Shown here: in pieces, positions 17,241-26,325 of the stretch | How positions within the stretch are numbered: the first letter of the stretch is position 1 | How the letters are laid out: each line of letters starts with the position of its first letter | From: Fictibacillus phosphorivorans | GTDB taxonomy: Bacteria > Bacillota > Bacilli > Bacillales > Fictibacillaceae | Assembly: GCF_001619875.1 (NCBI RefSeq) | Contig: NZ_LRFC01000001.1 | Span: 186,001-250,000, forward strand | Reading direction: 5' to 3' | DNA: 64,000 bases | Translations under genes and position numbers: made by a program | Notes under the pieces: generated by a model | Told to the model about the DNA's origin: nothing | What the model saw: only the letters and a program-made list of their open reading frames with translations | Database searches by the model: none

Positions 17241-17421
17241 TACTTTGATAAGTTGATTGGAGCGCAAGGTGCGAGACTCCTGCGGGACAGGCGGGCAGGT
17301 GAGACACTTAAGAGTGAAACGTACAAATGTGGCTCACCGCCTGCCCCGCGGAAAGCGAGCAACCTGGAGCGGAAATCAACTACTTTCAAGAGCATCAAGA
17401 AATGCGAAAAACAGCGTTTAA
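17241..17421. repeat. GC-rich Bacillaceae intergenic repeat, copy 1
   Basis: This element interrupts the catabolic operon. It starts with GTTGATTGGAGCGCAAGG and ends with CCTGGAGCGGAAATCAAC, so its ends are imperfect inverted repeats. Its 3' part (17344-17419) nearly matches 36693-36770. Similar sequences with the GCGGAAATCAAC end are, from memory, scattered in Bacillaceae genomes. The base composition is clearly richer in G+C than the surroundings. The open frame across it is not a convincing gene. Confidence 0.7.
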
Positions 17422-17442
17422 AACAGAAAGGAGGAAGTAAAG

Positions 17443-18228
17443 ATGCAGAAACAAGTGATTTCTAAATTAACTGAAGAACTTTTAGTAGCAGAAGAAAAAC
17501 TGACTCCAGTAGAGCCACTATCCACTCGTTATCCTGAGCTTTCGGTAAGAGATTCATATGAAATTCAGCTTGAGTGGGTTGAGAGAAAGCTTGATGAAGG
17601 TCGTGTGGTGATTGGGAAAAAGGTAGGGCTTACGAGTAAGGCGATGCAAAATATGCTTGGTGTGGATGAGCCTGATTACGGTCATCTGCTTGATCATATG
17701 AAGGTTGATTCTGGCAGTGTGCTCAGCAAAAAAGATTTTATTAAACCGAAAGCAGAAGCGGAGATCGGCTTTATTTTAAAAGAAGACTTACGGGGTCCGA
17801 ATGTGACATACGTGGATGTGCTGATGGCAACAGAAGCGATCGTTCCTGCGCTTGAAATCATAGATAGCAGAATAGTAGATTGGAAAATTCAGCTTGTGGA
17901 TACGGTGGCTGACAACGGGTCGTCGGCTAGAGCCGTTGTAGGGAAACCATTTTTCGAGATGGATCAGATTGATCTGCGTACACTGAGCATGACGCTTTTA
18001 AAGAATGGTGAAGTGACCGCGACAGGTGCCGGAGCTGCAGCTCTTGGTCATCCAGCACATGCCGTCGCATGGCTTGCTAATAAACTAGCAGACTACAACA
18101 TTTCATTAAAAGCGGGAGAATTGATTCTGCCAGGTGCACTGTCTGCTGCGATCGACGTAGATTCAGGAGATGAAGTGACTGCCTCTTTTGGAAAACTAGG
18201 TTCAGTAACTATCTCATTTCGGGATTAA
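17443..18228 (+). CDS. nbaH: 2-oxopent-4-enoate hydratase
   Basis: The 261-residue protein belongs to the MhpD/hydratase-decarboxylase family ([89 protein letters not shown]). It hydrates 2-oxopent-4-enoate to 4-hydroxy-2-oxovalerate. It is related to the decarboxylase at 20182-20982; the hydratase role here is assigned by order and by closer resemblance to hydratases, and the two could be swapped. AAAGGAGG precedes the ATG by 8 nt, which would restart translation after the repeat. Confidence 0.8.
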   Translation: MQKQVISKLTEELLVAEEKLTPVEPLSTRYPELSVRDSYEIQLEWVERKLDEGRVVIGKKVGLTSKAMQNMLGVDEPDYGHLLDHMKVDSGSVLSKKDFIKPKAEAEIGFILKEDLRGPNVTYVDVLMATEAIVPALEIIDSRIVDWKIQLVDTVADNGSSARAVVGKPFFEMDQIDLRTLSMTLLKNGEVTATGAGAAALGHPAHAVAWLANKLADYNISLKAGELILPGALSAAIDVDSGDEVTASFGKLGSVTISFRD

Positions 18229-18254
18229 AAACTGTGCAGAAAGGACCTAATACA

Positions 18255-19163
18255 TTGAAAAAGATTAAAGCAGCAATAATTGGTTCGGGAAATATCGGTA
18301 CGGATCTGATGTACAAGCTTCAAAAAAGTGAATATTTAGAACTAACGGCAATGATCGGAATTGATTCTGAATCTGACGGTTTAAGACGAGCAAATTCTGC
18401 AGGCTACCGAGTATTTACGAACGGAATCGATGACTTTATTGAACGCCCAGAGTTAGCAGACATCATTTTTGATGCAACGTCAGCTAATGCTCACATACGG
18501 CATGCTGAAATTTTAAAGGATATGGGAAAAACAGTGATCGATCTGACACCTGCTGCAGTCGGACCTTTCGTGTGTCCGCCTGTTAATTCAGGTGAACATA
18601 TAGAATCTCAAAACATCAATATGATTACGTGTGGCGGACAAGCTACGATTCCGATGATTCAAGCAATAAATGAAGCTGCTGACGTTTCATATGGTGAAAT
18701 TGTAGCAACGATCTCATCTCTAAGTGCAGGTCCAGGTACGCGTGCAAACATTGATGAATTTACGATCACAACACGGCGTGGAATCGAAGAAGTTGGAGGA
18801 GCGGATAACGGAAAAGCTATAATTATCTTAAACCCGGCTGATCCTCCGATTCTAATGAGAGCGACGGTCTATTGTGAAGTGAAACAGGTTGATGAAGAGA
18901 AAATTAGAGCGGCTATTTTAGATATGGAGAAAAAGGTGCAGAGCTATGTACCTGGATACCGGTTAAAACAGGAGCCGCTATTTGATGGAAATCGTATTAC
19001 GGTTTTTGTAGAAGTAGAGGGTGCCGGAGATTATTTTCCGAAATACGCAGGGAATCTTGATATCATGACAGCAGCCGCAAAGCAAGCTGGAGAAATGGTA
19101 GCCAAGCATCTCTTAGGACAGGAAAAAATAGAGAAGGCGGTGACGGCACATGAAAAGAAATAG
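18255..19163 (+). CDS. mhpF: acetaldehyde dehydrogenase (acetylating)
   Basis: The 302-residue protein turns acetaldehyde, CoA and NAD+ into acetyl-CoA. The start [21 protein letters not shown] is the NAD-binding motif, and [16 protein letters not shown] contains the catalytic Cys. It forms a channelling complex with the aldolase encoded next. Family members begin at the KK(I/V)K segment, so TTG 18255 (9 nt after AAAGGA) is chosen over GTG 18234. Its 3' end overlaps the aldolase gene by 14 nt. Confidence 0.93.
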   Translation: MKKIKAAIIGSGNIGTDLMYKLQKSEYLELTAMIGIDSESDGLRRANSAGYRVFTNGIDDFIERPELADIIFDATSANAHIRHAEILKDMGKTVIDLTPAAVGPFVCPPVNSGEHIESQNINMITCGGQATIPMIQAINEAADVSYGEIVATISSLSAGPGTRANIDEFTITTRRGIEEVGGADNGKAIIILNPADPPILMRATVYCEVKQVDEEKIRAAILDMEKKVQSYVPGYRLKQEPLFDGNRITVFVEVEGAGDYFPKYAGNLDIMTAAAKQAGEMVAKHLLGQEKIEKAVTAHEKK

Positions 19164-20178
19164 CTCGTTGCCGCTAAAGTTTACAGAAGTCTGTCTTCGT
19201 GATGGCAGTCATGTGATGGCTCATCAGTTTACCGAAAAGCAAGTGTACGATGCAGCAAAAGCGCTTGATGAAGCGGGTATGCATTACATTGAGGTCAGCC
19301 ACGGAGATGGTTTGGGAGGCTCAACACTTCAGTATGGAAAGTCGCTTGTGGATGAGATGAAACTGATTGAAACAGCAGCTGGTGTGTGTAAACAGGCGAA
19401 AGTTGCCGTTCTTTTGCTGCCTGGTATCGGAACGGTTCATGAGATTAAGCAAGCGAGAAGGTTAGGAGCGAGTCTTGTCCGTGTGGCGACACATGTGACA
19501 GAAGCTGATGTATCCGCTCAACATATTCATATGGCACGAGAACTTGGTATGGAAGTGATGGGTTTCTTGATGATGGCCCATTCTGCGCCTGTTGAAAAGC
19601 TCGTGGAACAAGCGAAGTTGATGGAGTCTTATGGTGCACAAGGTGTGTATGTGACGGATTCAGCCGGAGCATTATTACCGCACGAAGTAAAAGAAAGAAT
19701 TGCGGCTTTGCGGGAATCACTTGATATTGAAGTCGGATTTCACGCACATAACAATTTATCAGTAGCCGTTGCCAATACACTTGTTGCGATTGAAGAAGGA
19801 GCGACACGTATCGATGGAAGTGTTCGCTGTTTAGGCGCAGGAGCAGGGAATACGCAAACAGAAGTATTGCTTGCTGTTCTTGACCGAATGGGAATGGAAA
19901 CGGGCATCGACCTTTATAAAATGATGGATTTGGCAGAAGACGTAATCGGACCGATGCTGCCAGGATCGCAGGAAATTCGTAAAGGCAGTTTAGCGATGGG
20001 ATATGCAGGTGTTTATTCAAGCTTTCTGCTGCACGCTGAACGCGCGGGTAAAAGGTTTGGCTTGGATCCAAGGGATATTTTAATAGAATTAGGAAAACGA
20101 AAAGCAGTCGGCGGGCAGGAAGATCTTATATTAGAAGTCGCCGCTGAACTTCAACAGAAAGCAAAACAGGAGGTGTAG
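19150..20178 (+). CDS. mhpE: 4-hydroxy-2-oxovalerate aldolase
   Basis: The 342-residue HMGL-like aldolase splits 4-hydroxy-2-oxovalerate into pyruvate and acetaldehyde. Typical landmarks are [14 protein letters not shown] near the N-terminus (catalytic Arg-Asp), [12 protein letters not shown], and the metal-binding [14 protein letters not shown]. It should pair with the upstream acetylating dehydrogenase so that toxic acetaldehyde is passed through a tunnel. Start ATG 19150 overlaps the preceding gene, and the decarboxylase gene follows after 3 nt. Confidence 0.94.
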   Translation: MKRNSSLPLKFTEVCLRDGSHVMAHQFTEKQVYDAAKALDEAGMHYIEVSHGDGLGGSTLQYGKSLVDEMKLIETAAGVCKQAKVAVLLLPGIGTVHEIKQARRLGASLVRVATHVTEADVSAQHIHMARELGMEVMGFLMMAHSAPVEKLVEQAKLMESYGAQGVYVTDSAGALLPHEVKERIAALRESLDIEVGFHAHNNLSVAVANTLVAIEEGATRIDGSVRCLGAGAGNTQTEVLLAVLDRMGMETGIDLYKMMDLAEDVIGPMLPGSQEIRKGSLAMGYAGVYSSFLLHAERAGKRFGLDPRDILIELGKRKAVGGQEDLILEVAAELQQKAKQEV

Positions 20179-20181
20179 AGC

Positions 20182-20982
20182 ATGACGGTAACAAACCAGT
20201 CAAAAGTGGAAGTGGTTGATTATCTTTTACGCGCTGAAAGTGATGTGAAAGAAGTTGTTAAGATCACCGATCAATATCCTGATCTATCGATTGAAGAAGC
20301 GTATGACCTTCAAAAACAGCTGATTGAAAGACGAATGGAGAAGACGAACACAAAGCGTTTAGGAATAAAACTTGGGTTAACAAGTAAAGCGAAGCAAGAG
20401 ATGATGGGCGTTCATGAAGCAATCTACGGATATTTGCTGAGTGACATGCTTGCATTAGAATGGGAGCCGCTTCAGCAGCACCGTCTCATCCATCCGAAAG
20501 CAGAACCTGAGATTGCTTTTATTATGGGTGAGGATTTAAGTGGTGAACACGTAAAAGCGTCTGATGTTATGAGAGCTGCAAAGTTTGTTGCAGCTGCGAT
20601 TGAAGTGATCGATAGCCGTTATAAAGATTTCCGCTTTACCCTTCCAGATGTAGTGGCAGACAACTGTTCATCGGCGAAACTGATTTTAGGAAGCAAGATG
20701 GTAAAACCAGATGACTTGGATTTGGCGAGCATTGGGATGGTGATGAGTAAAAACGGAGAGATGGCCACGACTGGTGCGGGATCTGCGGTTCTTGGACATC
20801 CAGCTGAAGCGGTTGCCTGGGCGGTTCAAAAGCTTGCACAGCGCGGTGAAGGGTTGAAAAAGGGAGACATCGTCTTAAGCGGTGCGTTGTCAGAAGCCGT
20901 TGCTTTTGATATGGATGACACGATCGTTGCTCAGTTTGAGGGATTAGGCTCTGTTACCTTATCGTCTCGATATGTGAAATAG
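20182..20982 (+). CDS. nbaG: 4-oxalocrotonate decarboxylase (2-oxo-3-hexenedioate decarboxylase)
   Basis: The 266-residue protein shares the hydratase/decarboxylase fold with the gene at 17443 (LGIKLGLTSKAKQEMMGVHEAIYGYLL; PKAEPEIAFIMGEDL; AAIEVIDSRYKDFRFTLPDVVADNCSSAKLILG; GHPAEAVAWAV). It decarboxylates 2-oxo-3-hexenedioate to 2-oxopent-4-enoate. AGGAGG lies 8-9 nt before the ATG. Its place next to the tautomerase supports the decarboxylase assignment. Confidence 0.85.
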   Translation: MTVTNQSKVEVVDYLLRAESDVKEVVKITDQYPDLSIEEAYDLQKQLIERRMEKTNTKRLGIKLGLTSKAKQEMMGVHEAIYGYLLSDMLALEWEPLQQHRLIHPKAEPEIAFIMGEDLSGEHVKASDVMRAAKFVAAAIEVIDSRYKDFRFTLPDVVADNCSSAKLILGSKMVKPDDLDLASIGMVMSKNGEMATTGAGSAVLGHPAEAVAWAVQKLAQRGEGLKKGDIVLSGALSEAVAFDMDDTIVAQFEGLGSVTLSSRYVK

Positions 20983-20994
20983 GTGGAGAGCTAG

Positions 20995-21177
20995 ATGCCT
21001 ATTATTCATGTACATGTGATTGAAGGGCGGAGTGATGAACAGTTGAGCGAGTTGATGGAAACGTTAACTGTCGCTGCTGCCGAAAGTCTGGATGTGAAAA
21101 TAGAACAAGTCCGCGTGCTGATACAAGAAGTTCCTAACAAGCATTGGGGCGTGGGAGGTAAACCGAAGCGAAGTTGA
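20995..21177 (+). CDS. 4-oxalocrotonate tautomerase
   Basis: This 60-residue protein has the catalytic Pro that becomes residue 1 after Met removal (MPIIHVHVIEGRSDEQLSEL) and the family middle VRVLIQEVPNKHWGVGG. It interconverts 4-oxalocrotonate enol and keto forms for the decarboxylase encoded 12 nt upstream. It is the last gene of the catabolic operon and is followed by a terminator. Confidence 0.93.
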   Translation: MPIIHVHVIEGRSDEQLSELMETLTVAAAESLDVKIEQVRVLIQEVPNKHWGVGGKPKRS

Positions 21178-21211
21178 GCATTTTGTTGAGAAGCCGCTAA
21201 ATATTCCTAAA

Positions 21212-21245
21212 AAGTCCCTTCTGATTAGCTTCAGAAGGGATTTTA
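21212..21245 (+). terminator. terminator of the 3-hydroxyanthranilate operon
   Basis: Ten-base-pair stem TCCCTTCTGA/TCAGAAGGGA with 6-nt loop and TTTT tail, 37 nt after the tautomerase stop. Confidence 0.85.
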
Positions 21246-21286
21246 AATGATACCAATTGGGGTATTTAGAACTCATTATGGTTTTG

Positions 21287-21390
21287 AATCCAAAAAAAGC
21301 AGTCTTTATCCAGAAATTTAGGCATTTTATCCACGAGTTTTACCCCTCAATCAAAAAGTTTCGGCTATTTATCCACGAGTCTACAGTACT
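21287..21390. repeat. 21-bp-period intergenic array B (five units)
   Basis: Units start at 21287 (20 nt long), 21307, 21328, 21349 and 21370; the last four are exactly 21 nt apart. Cores read TATCCACGAG (twice), TATCCAGAAA, AATCCAAAAA and AATCAAAAAG, the same family as array A at 11890. It lies between the operon terminator and the manganese catalase gene. Confidence 0.75.
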
Positions 21391-21523
21391 CGACAAATTC
21401 TGAGCCGGTATTTTCTATCCATCACCATATAGTAATAGCTCAATAGCTTTTGAGAAAGTCGGAATAGTACAATCAACAGGCCACATACCCTTAAACGACA
21501 TGCAATCGTGAGGAGGTAGCTTG

Positions 21524-22420
21524 ATGATTAAACGCTTTAACAGACTAGCTATTGAACTGCCGACCCCGACCAACCCTGATGCCAATGCAGCAGCAGCTGT
21601 TCAAGAATTGTTAGGTGGACGATTTGGTGAGATGTCTACACTCAATAACTATATGTATCAGTCGTTTAATTTTAGAAAAAGAGGCAAGCTGAAGCCGTTT
21701 TTCGATCTCGTTTCGAGTATCACAGCAGAAGAGTTTGGTCATGTTGAACTCGTTTCGCATACAATCAACATGATGATTTATGGAACAACACACCCTGGAG
21801 ATGTAAATTCAGCACCGATGGAAGCGGCGAAAGACAAAAGAAACACACAGCATTTTATTGCGACTGCACAAACATCATTTCCGTTTGATTCCATGGGAAA
21901 AGCGTGGAATGGGGATTATGTGTTCAGCAGCGGCAATTTATTACTAGATCTTTTGCACAACTTCTTCTTAGAGTGCGGTGCTCGTACACATAAGATGAGA
22001 GTTTATGAGATGACGAGTAACCCTGTAGCTCGTGAGATGATCGGATATCTTCTCGTTCGGGGAGGCGTTCACGTTTTGGCTTATGCAAAGGCGATCGAGA
22101 TGGTAACGGGTGTTGATATTAAAAAGATGCTTCCTGTACCTGACCTAGAGAACTCTGCCTTCGAAACGACGCGCAAGTTTGAGGCACAAGGTGTACACAG
22201 AAAGCTGTATACGTTCAGTGATACAGACTATAGGGATATTGCTTTAATCTGGGCAGGCCAGCATCCTTTAGGCGGCCCACTTGAAACGGTGATCGGTGCT
22301 CCAGAAGGTGCTCCAATGCCTGAATTACGTTCCATCTCTGAGGAGTTTGCACCTGGCATCTCACATGAGGATTTTATGCAGATTGCGGAAAGACTGAAAA
22401 AGAATGCGGGGATTAGCTGA
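21524..22420 (+). CDS. manganese catalase
   Basis: The 298-residue protein is a di-manganese catalase (ferritin-like four-helix bundle) that breaks down hydrogen peroxide. Metal-ligand patterns are GGRFGEMSTL (Glu36), TAEEFGHVELV (Glu70, His73), then FFLECGARTHKM and VRGGVHVLAYAKA in the second pair of helices. Similar proteins are found in Bacillus spore coats (CotJC/YjqC group), so a spore location is possible. ATG 21524 lies 7 nt after GAGGAGGT; TTG 21521 is closer than usual. It is a single-gene unit with its own terminator. Confidence 0.88.
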   Translation: MIKRFNRLAIELPTPTNPDANAAAAVQELLGGRFGEMSTLNNYMYQSFNFRKRGKLKPFFDLVSSITAEEFGHVELVSHTINMMIYGTTHPGDVNSAPMEAAKDKRNTQHFIATAQTSFPFDSMGKAWNGDYVFSSGNLLLDLLHNFFLECGARTHKMRVYEMTSNPVAREMIGYLLVRGGVHVLAYAKAIEMVTGVDIKKMLPVPDLENSAFETTRKFEAQGVHRKLYTFSDTDYRDIALIWAGQHPLGGPLETVIGAPEGAPMPELRSISEEFAPGISHEDFMQIAERLKKNAGIS

Positions 22421-22423
22421 CTG

Positions 22424-22450
22424 ACCGACGTACATGACGTCGGTTTTTTT
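22424..22450 (+). terminator. rho-independent terminator
   Basis: ACCGACGT/ACGTCGGT stem, 5-nt loop, T7 tail right after the catalase stop. Confidence 0.88.
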
Positions 22451-22506
22451 ATGGTATTATTTAAAATATTTATATGATAAGAAAGACTAGAAAGGAAGTC
22501 CGCCGG

Positions 22507-23328
22507 ATGACATACAGACAAATAAAGTGGCTGATACTTCTTATTCCAACAATATCAGTGGGGTTATGGGAATATGTGAGGCATACCGTGCTGTTGCCTT
22601 ATATATCCATGAACACGGGGAATTGGTTATCGGCCATAATCGTATTTCTTGTTACTCTCTATTTTTTGAACATTTTGTTCGGAAGACTAGAGCGTATGCA
22701 GCAAGAGCTTCAAAGAGAGCGGTCTGAGAAAGCGGTATTAGAAGAAAGAGAGAAAATTGCAAAAGAATTGCATGACGGAATTGCACAATCCTTGTTTTTT
22801 CTTTCCGTTCAAGTAAATAAGATGGGAAGTAAGTTTACTAAGGACGATAAATCTTATAACAAACTTAAAAAAACGCTACAGCACATTCACGATGATACCC
22901 GAAGTGCCATCCAAAATCTTCGCAACTTACCGGCACAAGCTGATATTTCGTGGACACGTTCATTAAATAAATTTCTTAATGAGATGGAGAGTCAATATAA
23001 TCTTAAGATTTATCGCGAATGGAGTTTAAAAGATGATGATTTATCATCTAAGGAAAAAATAGAATTATTTGCTTGTGTCCGAGAAGCAATCATTAATGTA
23101 ATCAAACACGCAGGTACGAACGAAGTGTGGTTAAACACTACGAGCACCCCAAAAGGTTGGATCTGCACCATCATGGATAAAGGAGCAGGTTTTGACAGGA
23201 GTCAAACAACGGATGGATTTGGGCTAAAAATCATACAAGACAGAGCTTGTTCAATGGAATGGAAGTTAACGATTGATAGCATCCCCGGGAAAACGACGGT
23301 GACGATTGAAAAGGAGGAGAAAGAATGA
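22507..23328 (+). CDS. NarL/DegS-type sensor histidine kinase
   Basis: The 273-residue kinase has two membrane helices (about 8-26 and 39-58), a coiled linker, the HisKA_3 box EEREKIAKELHDGIAQSLFFL with phospho-His89, and an ATPase domain (CVREAIINVIKHAGTNEVW; GFGLKIIQDRACSM). It resembles the YxjM/YvfT group. Its stop overlaps the start of the response-regulator gene (ATGA). The ATG at 22507 follows AAAGGAA by 9 nt; a longer frame opening at 22474 lacks a site. With such short extracellular loops the signal is probably sensed at or in the membrane. Confidence 0.85.
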   Translation: MTYRQIKWLILLIPTISVGLWEYVRHTVLLPYISMNTGNWLSAIIVFLVTLYFLNILFGRLERMQQELQRERSEKAVLEEREKIAKELHDGIAQSLFFLSVQVNKMGSKFTKDDKSYNKLKKTLQHIHDDTRSAIQNLRNLPAQADISWTRSLNKFLNEMESQYNLKIYREWSLKDDDLSSKEKIELFACVREAIINVIKHAGTNEVWLNTTSTPKGWICTIMDKGAGFDRSQTTDGFGLKIIQDRACSMEWKLTIDSIPGKTTVTIEKEEKE

Positions 23329-23957
23329 CAAAGCCAATTCGATTACTGCTTGTTGATGACCATCATCTTGCACGTGAAGGAGTTAAAGAGATTCTTGAGG
23401 ATCAGACAGAGTTTGAAATTGTGGGAGAAGCCTCGAACGGCGTACAGGCAGTTGAAAAGACAAAGGCTCTACTTCCTGATCTTGTCTTAATGGACATCTC
23501 CATGCCAAAAATGAACGGTTTTGAAGCGACGAAAGAAATCAAGAAGCAGTTTCCGACCGTAAAAATAGTGATTATGACCGTTTCCTATGACATCACAGAC
23601 TGGTTTGAGGCGCTAAAGCGCGGAGCTCAAGGGTATCTTCTGAAAAATTTAAATACAGAAGATATGTTAAACGGGCTAAAAGCTTATGCTATGGATGAAA
23701 TACCAATGTCCAAGGAGATGGCTTTTCGCATTTGGAAAGAATTCAAAAAGGATGGACAAGCTGAACAATCTCTTTCTGTTAGAGAACAGGAGGTGTTGCA
23801 GCTAGTGGCAAAAGGGCATTCCAATAAAGAAATATCCAAAGAACTCAACATTTCCGAGAACACCGTGAAAACACATATGAAGAATATTTTAGGAAAGCTG
23901 CAACTCGAAAACCGCGTTCAACTAGCAAGTTACGCCTACGATAACGGTATCGTTTGA
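23325..23957 (+). CDS. LuxR/NarL-type response regulator
   Basis: The 210-residue regulator has a receiver domain (RLLLVDDHHLAREGV; phospho-Asp57 in LVLMDISMP) and a C-terminal LuxR helix-turn-helix (LSVREQEVLQLVAKGHSNKEISKELNISENTVKTHMKNILGKL). It is the partner of the kinase encoded just upstream, with which it overlaps by four bases. Its targets are unknown; the PepSY/SCO genes that follow after 118 nt are candidates by position only. Confidence 0.9.
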   Translation: MTKPIRLLLVDDHHLAREGVKEILEDQTEFEIVGEASNGVQAVEKTKALLPDLVLMDISMPKMNGFEATKEIKKQFPTVKIVIMTVSYDITDWFEALKRGAQGYLLKNLNTEDMLNGLKAYAMDEIPMSKEMAFRIWKEFKKDGQAEQSLSVREQEVLQLVAKGHSNKEISKELNISENTVKTHMKNILGKLQLENRVQLASYAYDNGIV

Positions 23958-24075
23958 GATTGTTCTTCAAACATTTGATACATTTTTCATGGTTAATCAC
24001 CCTTTAGAGTGATTACCATTTCAAGTTTGTTGATTATACTTTTCCATATCGAGTAAGAATAAGGAGAATTTAATC

Positions 24076-25449
24076 ATGCAAGCAACTGCTCAACAGCTAC
24101 CAGAAAACAACAGAAATCCATCAAAAAAATCAAATAGTCTTTACCAAACATTTTGGAGATGGCATTTTTATGGCGGAATCGTTTTTGCACCATTTTTAAT
24201 CTTACTTGCCATTAGCGGCGCATTGTATTTGTATCAAGCGGAAATTGAGTCGATGATCTATAAAGATAAACTAATTGTTCAAGCTGCGGATCAAGAACTT
24301 CCACTATCACAGCAGGTGAATGCCGTTAAAGAGAAGTATCCAAAAGCTGAAATTGGTTCCATTCGACTTCCGAAAGAAGAAAACAGAGCTACTTTAGTAA
24401 AAGTGATAGAAGATGATGTGGTTACACAGGTTTACGTAAACCCATACACTGCTTCAATTACCGGTACGATTTTAGATGAAGAACATTTTAAGAACGTTGT
24501 TGCAAAGCTTCACAGCGAATGGATTGTTGGAGGAACGTTTATCAACAGATTGGTAGAACTCGCTGCATGCTGGACAATAATTATTTTAATAACGGGTCTT
24601 TACATTTGGTGGCCAAGAAATAAAAAGACGTTCATGGGAACAATTTTTCCGAGATTAAAGAAGAATGGACGTATGTTCTGGCGAGATCTTCATGCGGTTA
24701 CAGCGTTTTGGCTTTCACTGATGATTCTAATCCTAATCATAACAGGTCTCCCATGGTCAGGTGTAATGGGTGAGCAAATCAACAAGCTCGCGACATCTGC
24801 AAATGCTGGATATCCAACGTATGCATTCATGGCGCCAAAAGCTGAAAAGACAACAGATGAGATCGCAGAAGATATTCCTTGGGCAACAGAGAACAACCCT
24901 GCTCCAACGTCAGAAAAAGATACAGGATCACTTTCGGTGGATCAAGTCATGTATCTTGCTCAAGAGAGTAATATTCAGAAGCCATATACAATCTCATTGC
25001 CAGAAGGGGAAGATGGAGTATTTACCGTTGCCTCTTCAAGAGATAAGCCTGAAAATGAAGCGACTGTTTATTTTAACCAGTATAATGGAAAAATCGTAGA
25101 AGATATCAGGTTTAGCGATTACGGTTGGATGGCAAAATCAATTTCAATAGGAATTGCTCTCCATGAGGGCCATTATTTTGGACTAGCTAACCAGCTTTTA
25201 GGTACAGTTGCTGCCCTTGGATTAGTGGCAATCGTCATCTTTTCACTAATCATGTGGAAGAAACGTAAGCCTTCTGGAAAATTAGGAGTACCTAGAAAAT
25301 CAGATAAAAAACTTAAGCCTTGGATCATCATAGTCATGATCATTACAGGCATCATCATGCCACTTGCAGGTATATCTTTTATCTTCGTATTCTTACTGGA
25401 TCGATTTGTAATACCTAGGGTAAAACCACTTCAAGCATGGCTATCATAG
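24076..25449 (+). CDS. PepSY-associated membrane protein (PiuB-like)
   Basis: The 457-residue protein has the PepSY_TM architecture: a first helix (WRWHFYGGIVFAPFLILLAISGALYLYQ), an external PepSY-like region, paired helices with LHSEWIVGG...ITGLYIWWPR and FWRDLHAVTAFWLSLMILILIITGLPW, a second external region and two C-terminal helices. Members are often linked to iron uptake or ferric-reductase activity. Conserved His residues in helices could bind haem (inference). AAGGAG lies upstream of the ATG. The SCO gene follows after 32 nt, so the two are probably co-transcribed. Confidence 0.82.
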   Translation: MQATAQQLPENNRNPSKKSNSLYQTFWRWHFYGGIVFAPFLILLAISGALYLYQAEIESMIYKDKLIVQAADQELPLSQQVNAVKEKYPKAEIGSIRLPKEENRATLVKVIEDDVVTQVYVNPYTASITGTILDEEHFKNVVAKLHSEWIVGGTFINRLVELAACWTIIILITGLYIWWPRNKKTFMGTIFPRLKKNGRMFWRDLHAVTAFWLSLMILILIITGLPWSGVMGEQINKLATSANAGYPTYAFMAPKAEKTTDEIAEDIPWATENNPAPTSEKDTGSLSVDQVMYLAQESNIQKPYTISLPEGEDGVFTVASSRDKPENEATVYFNQYNGKIVEDIRFSDYGWMAKSISIGIALHEGHYFGLANQLLGTVAALGLVAIVIFSLIMWKKRKPSGKLGVPRKSDKKLKPWIIIVMIITGIIMPLAGISFIFVFLLDRFVIPRVKPLQAWLS

Positions 25450-25481
25450 AAAAAGAACAGAATGGTTAGAGGTGACCGATT

Positions 25482-26123
25482 ATGAAAAAAATAATGTTGA
25501 TGTTTGGACTCGTTTTGACAACGGTAATACTTTTGTCAGCATGCGGCTCAGGTGGATCACACGACGAGCATGAAAACCATAAGAATCATGAACAAAATAG
25601 CGAAAGCAAAGAAACGTCCCAGGCCTTAGACTGGGACGTTCAGTCGTTTACTTTTAAAGATCAAGACGGCCAGTCATTTGGTTTGTCGGACCTGGAGGGA
25701 AAAGTGTGGATGACCAATTTCATCTTCACGAACTGCGAAACGGTCTGTCCGCCGATGACAGCACATATGGCTAAGCTTCAGCAAATGGCTAAAGAAGAGA
25801 AGGTCGAAGTAGAGTTTGTTTCGTTCTCCATTGATCCCAAAAGAGATGACGCAGCAGCATTAACGAAGTTTGGTGAGAATTACGATGCGGATTTTTCAAA
25901 TTGGCACTTTCTTGGAGGATATGACCAAAAGCAAATTGAACAATTAGCGAGAGATTCATTCAAAACACCTGTAGTGGCTGATCCTAATTCCGATCAGTTC
26001 ATCCATGCGACCGCATTTTTCCTAGTAAACAAAGATGGAAAAGTGGTTTCGCGATACGATGGTGTAGAGAATACACCATATAAAGAGATCATTAAGGAAA
26101 TGAAAAAAAAGGCTGGAAACTAA
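25482..26123 (+). CDS. SCO1/SenC-family copper lipoprotein
   Basis: The 213-residue protein has a lipoprotein signal (lipobox LSAC, Cys21), a His-rich linker (HDEHENHKNHE) and a thioredoxin-like SCO domain with the copper ligands Cys85 and Cys89 (TNCETVCPPM) and His175 (QFIHATAFF). SCO proteins deliver copper to cytochrome oxidase CuA sites or act as thiol redox proteins. No oxidase gene is nearby. It is paired with the PepSY protein, suggesting a copper/iron membrane function. Confidence 0.87.
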   Translation: MKKIMLMFGLVLTTVILLSACGSGGSHDEHENHKNHEQNSESKETSQALDWDVQSFTFKDQDGQSFGLSDLEGKVWMTNFIFTNCETVCPPMTAHMAKLQQMAKEEKVEVEFVSFSIDPKRDDAAALTKFGENYDADFSNWHFLGGYDQKQIEQLARDSFKTPVVADPNSDQFIHATAFFLVNKDGKVVSRYDGVENTPYKEIIKEMKKKAGN

Positions 26124-26192
26124 AAAGGCCTGTTTGATTTAGTAGAAATTGAGCAAACTCTCTAGGTGAATGGCCGAAAACGAAAGAAAAGA

Positions 26193-26228
26193 TAAATAGT
26201 TGGGGGTCTGACCCCAACTATTTTCTTT
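26193..26228 (+). terminator. rho-independent terminator
   Basis: AAATAGTTGGGG/CCCCAACTATTTT with a short loop and T-rich tail, 70 nt after the SCO gene. Confidence 0.8.
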
Positions 26229-26325
26229 TCATTTGTTCACACAATAGTAAGGGTTATGAAGTCTAGATTCACCCCACTTATGATAAAACTATAGGTAGAA
26301 TCGTGATTATGGAGGTAATTCATAT

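Noticed and set aside
17199-17465. 88-codon plus-strand ORF between the dehydrogenase and hydratase genes
   Set aside because: It runs through the GC-rich repeat element, has an unnatural composition and overlaps the hydratase start; no ribosome site supports it.
19445-20071. Long minus-strand open frame of 208 codons
   Set aside because: It lies wholly inside the hydroxy-oxovalerate aldolase gene, has no gene-like composition and is a shadow of that gene.
23985-24035. Fur-box-like TGATTACCATTTC before the PepSY gene
   Set aside because: It shares only part of the Fur consensus and also forms a weak hairpin with upstream bases; too weak to list as a site.
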